Origin: Pseudoduganella violacea
GTDB lineage: Bacteria; Pseudomonadota; Gammaproteobacteria; Burkholderiales; Burkholderiaceae_D
Assembly (NCBI RefSeq): GCF_014191875.1
Contig: NZ_JACHXD010000010.1
Span: 62,001-126,000, forward strand
Direction: 5' to 3'
DNA length: 64,000 nucleotides
Of the stretch, positions 62,965 through 64,000 are shown piece by piece (the first letter of the stretch is position 1; every line of letters begins with the position of its first letter). Below the pieces are notes generated by a model. It made no database searches. It was given only the letters and a program-made list of their open reading frames with translations, and was not told the origin of the DNA. A program made the translations under genes and the position numbers.

Positions 62965-63993
62965 TTAGGAAGGACGGGTGCTGGTTGGGAAAGGCCATGC
63001 GGCAGCTGGGGCCAGCACGGTTTTCGCGGTTGGAGCAGCGGCGGCGGCGGCCGGTTTGGCGGCAGCTTCTTTCTTAGGAGCGGCGGCTTTCTTCGGTGCG
63101 GCTTTTTTTGCGGCTGGCTTGGCAGCTGGTTTCGCAGCAGCTGGAGCGGCTGGTTTAGCGGCTACTTTGGCGGCCGGCTTTGCAGCTGGCTTGGCGGCTG
63201 GTTTAGCAGCGACTTTTTTGACAGCTGGTTTAGCGGCTGGCTTGGCAGCGGCTTTAGGCGCAGCGGCTTTCTTGGCGGCTGGTTTAGCGGCAGCTTTCGG
63301 AGCAGCTTTAGGCGCAGCAGCTTTCTTGGCGGCTGGCTTGGCGGCGGCTTTCTTCGCTGCTGGTTTAGCGGCGGCTTTCGCTACGGTTTTCTTGGCAGCT
63401 GGTTTGGCAGCGGCTTTTTTAGCGGCCGGTTTAGCAGCGGCTTTCTTGGCTGCTGGCTTGGCAGCGGTTTTCGCTACGGCTTTTTTCGCTGCCGGCTTGG
63501 CAGCGGCTTTCTTGGCCACTGGCTTGGCTGCGGCTTTTTTCGCTGCTGGTTTAGCGGCGGTTTTCGCTACGACTTTTTTCGCTGCTGGCTTGGCGGCCGC
63601 TTTTTTGGCGACTGGCTTCGCTGCTGCTTTCTTCGCTACTGGCTTGGCGGCTGCCTTGACCGTGGCTTTCTTCGCTGCTGGTTTTGCTGCTGGCTTGGCA
63701 GCGGCTTTTTTGGCCACTGGCTTAGCGGCGGCTTTCTTCGCTACTGGTTTGGCAGCGGCTTTTTTCACTGCTGGCTTAGCGGCGGCTTTCGCTGCTGGTT
63801 TAGCGGCGACGGCTTTTTTCACTGCTGGCTTGGCAGCGGCTTTAGCGACGGTCTTCTTGGCTGCTGGTTTGGCGGCAGCTTTTTTAGCAGCTGGTTTAGC
63901 GGCAGCGGTTTTGGTAGCTGCTTTTTTAGCGGCAGGAGCGGCCTTTGCGGCGGCTGGTTTCTTTGCTTCGGTTTTTTTAGCGGCTGTTGCCAT
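62965..63993 (-). CDS. Histone H1-like Lys/Ala/Pro-rich repeat protein
   Basis: A 342-residue, extremely basic protein made almost wholly of variants of AAAKPAAKKA, with PV, TV and PK substitutions. It resembles eukaryotic histone H1 tails and bacterial AlgP or Hc1-like proteins, so DNA binding and nucleoid compaction are likely. The last 15 residues (ending WPFPTSTRPS) are distinct and may be a conserved tag. The repeats are degenerate at DNA level but still long, so copy number could vary between strains. The start at 63993 lies 7 bases from the window edge; a run of A precedes it and the promoter is outside. Confidence 0.88.
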   Translation of the reverse strand: MATAAKKTEAKKPAAAKAAPAAKKAATKTAAAKPAAKKAAAKPAAKKTVAKAAAKPAVKKAVAAKPAAKAAAKPAVKKAAAKPVAKKAAAKPVAKKAAAKPAAKPAAKKATVKAAAKPVAKKAAAKPVAKKAAAKPAAKKVVAKTAAKPAAKKAAAKPVAKKAAAKPAAKKAVAKTAAKPAAKKAAAKPAAKKAAAKPAAKKTVAKAAAKPAAKKAAAKPAAKKAAAPKAAPKAAAKPAAKKAAAPKAAAKPAAKPAVKKVAAKPAAKPAAKPAAKVAAKPAAPAAAKPAAKPAAKKAAPKKAAAPKKEAAAKPAAAAAAPTAKTVLAPAAAWPFPTSTRPS

Positions 63994-64000
63994 TTTTTTT

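Noticed and set aside
62965..63993. Possible CRISPR or satellite array
   Set aside because: The periodic units are in-frame codons for Ala, Lys and Pro with no constant-length spacers. The frame is open throughout and ends in a proper stop and terminator.
1..64000. tRNA or rRNA genes, insertion sequences, prophage or defence genes
   Set aside because: No transposase, integrase, phage structural, restriction or CRISPR-associated product was recognised, and no tRNA-like T-loop context was spotted by eye. A covariance-model scan would be needed to exclude small RNA genes.

Overview
The window looks like chromosomal backbone from a high-GC betaproteobacterium of the Oxalobacteraceae (Massilia/Duganella/Janthinobacterium type). 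This is an inference from gene order and protein character: miaB-phoH-ybeY-corC-lnt, algH-ruvX-pyrR-pyrB-pyrC', accB-accC-prmA, a PilGHIJ-ChpA cluster, and a Lys/Ala-rich histone-like protein. No rRNA or tRNA was seen to confirm it. Coding density is high, most genes sit in tight same-strand runs with ATGA or GTGA overlaps, and only one gene-free stretch exceeds 300 bases (1832-2197).

Layout. 1-2.5 kb: signalling and small proteins (a partial membrane sensor, a stand-alone DUF3391-like protein with an HDOD protein, an XRE-like regulator, a coiled-coil protein). 2.6-9.2 kb: tRNA modification, rRNA maturation and envelope (miaB, phoH-like, ybeY, corC, lnt), with a convergent zntB-like gene inside the run. 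9.3-14.7 kb: glyQS, gmhB, plsC and a YgjP-type metalloprotein. 14.7-25.5 kb, nearly all minus strand: an amidohydrolase fused to a beta-sandwich domain, LPS core genes waaA, waaC and a phosphomannomutase/phosphoglucomutase, an H-NS-like protein, a WecA-type transferase and rfbBACD for dTDP-rhamnose. 25.7-31.2 kb: apaH, a second acyltransferase, and a pyrimidine operon whose dihydroorotase has lost its HxH metal site. 31.5-42.4 kb: photolyase, then a type IV pilus Chp chemosensory cluster with a 1914-residue hybrid kinase. 42.5-46.6 kb: rubredoxin, a divergent ThiD-like kinase, hemL and two unrecognised genes. 46.8-55.2 kb, minus strand: corA, mtgA, aroE, tonB-like, an RNB ribonuclease, ubiC, a YqiA-type esterase and mpl. 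55.3-62.2 kb, plus strand: an unrecognised protein, a TlpA-type thioredoxin, aroQ, accB, accC, prmA, a DUF3426 protein and a PfkB kinase. 62.3-64 kb: a YggT protein and the histone-like repeat protein.

Functionally the window is rich in envelope building (lipoprotein acylation, LPS heptose and Kdo, rhamnose, phospholipid acyl transfer, peptidoglycan synthesis and recycling), with translation quality genes and one pilus-control pathway. I found no phage, insertion sequence, CRISPR, defence island or secondary-metabolite cluster. The least explained structure is intergenic: five loci carry palindromes of what looks like one family (shared core tgtcc-acc-tggtg-caggcac or its ggggtcagacccc variant). 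At two loci they form head-to-head pairs with identical 57-base spacing, as REPIN/BIME elements do. The pseudo-dihydroorotase, the divergent ThiD-like kinase and the reduced Chp cluster are the most interesting proteins.
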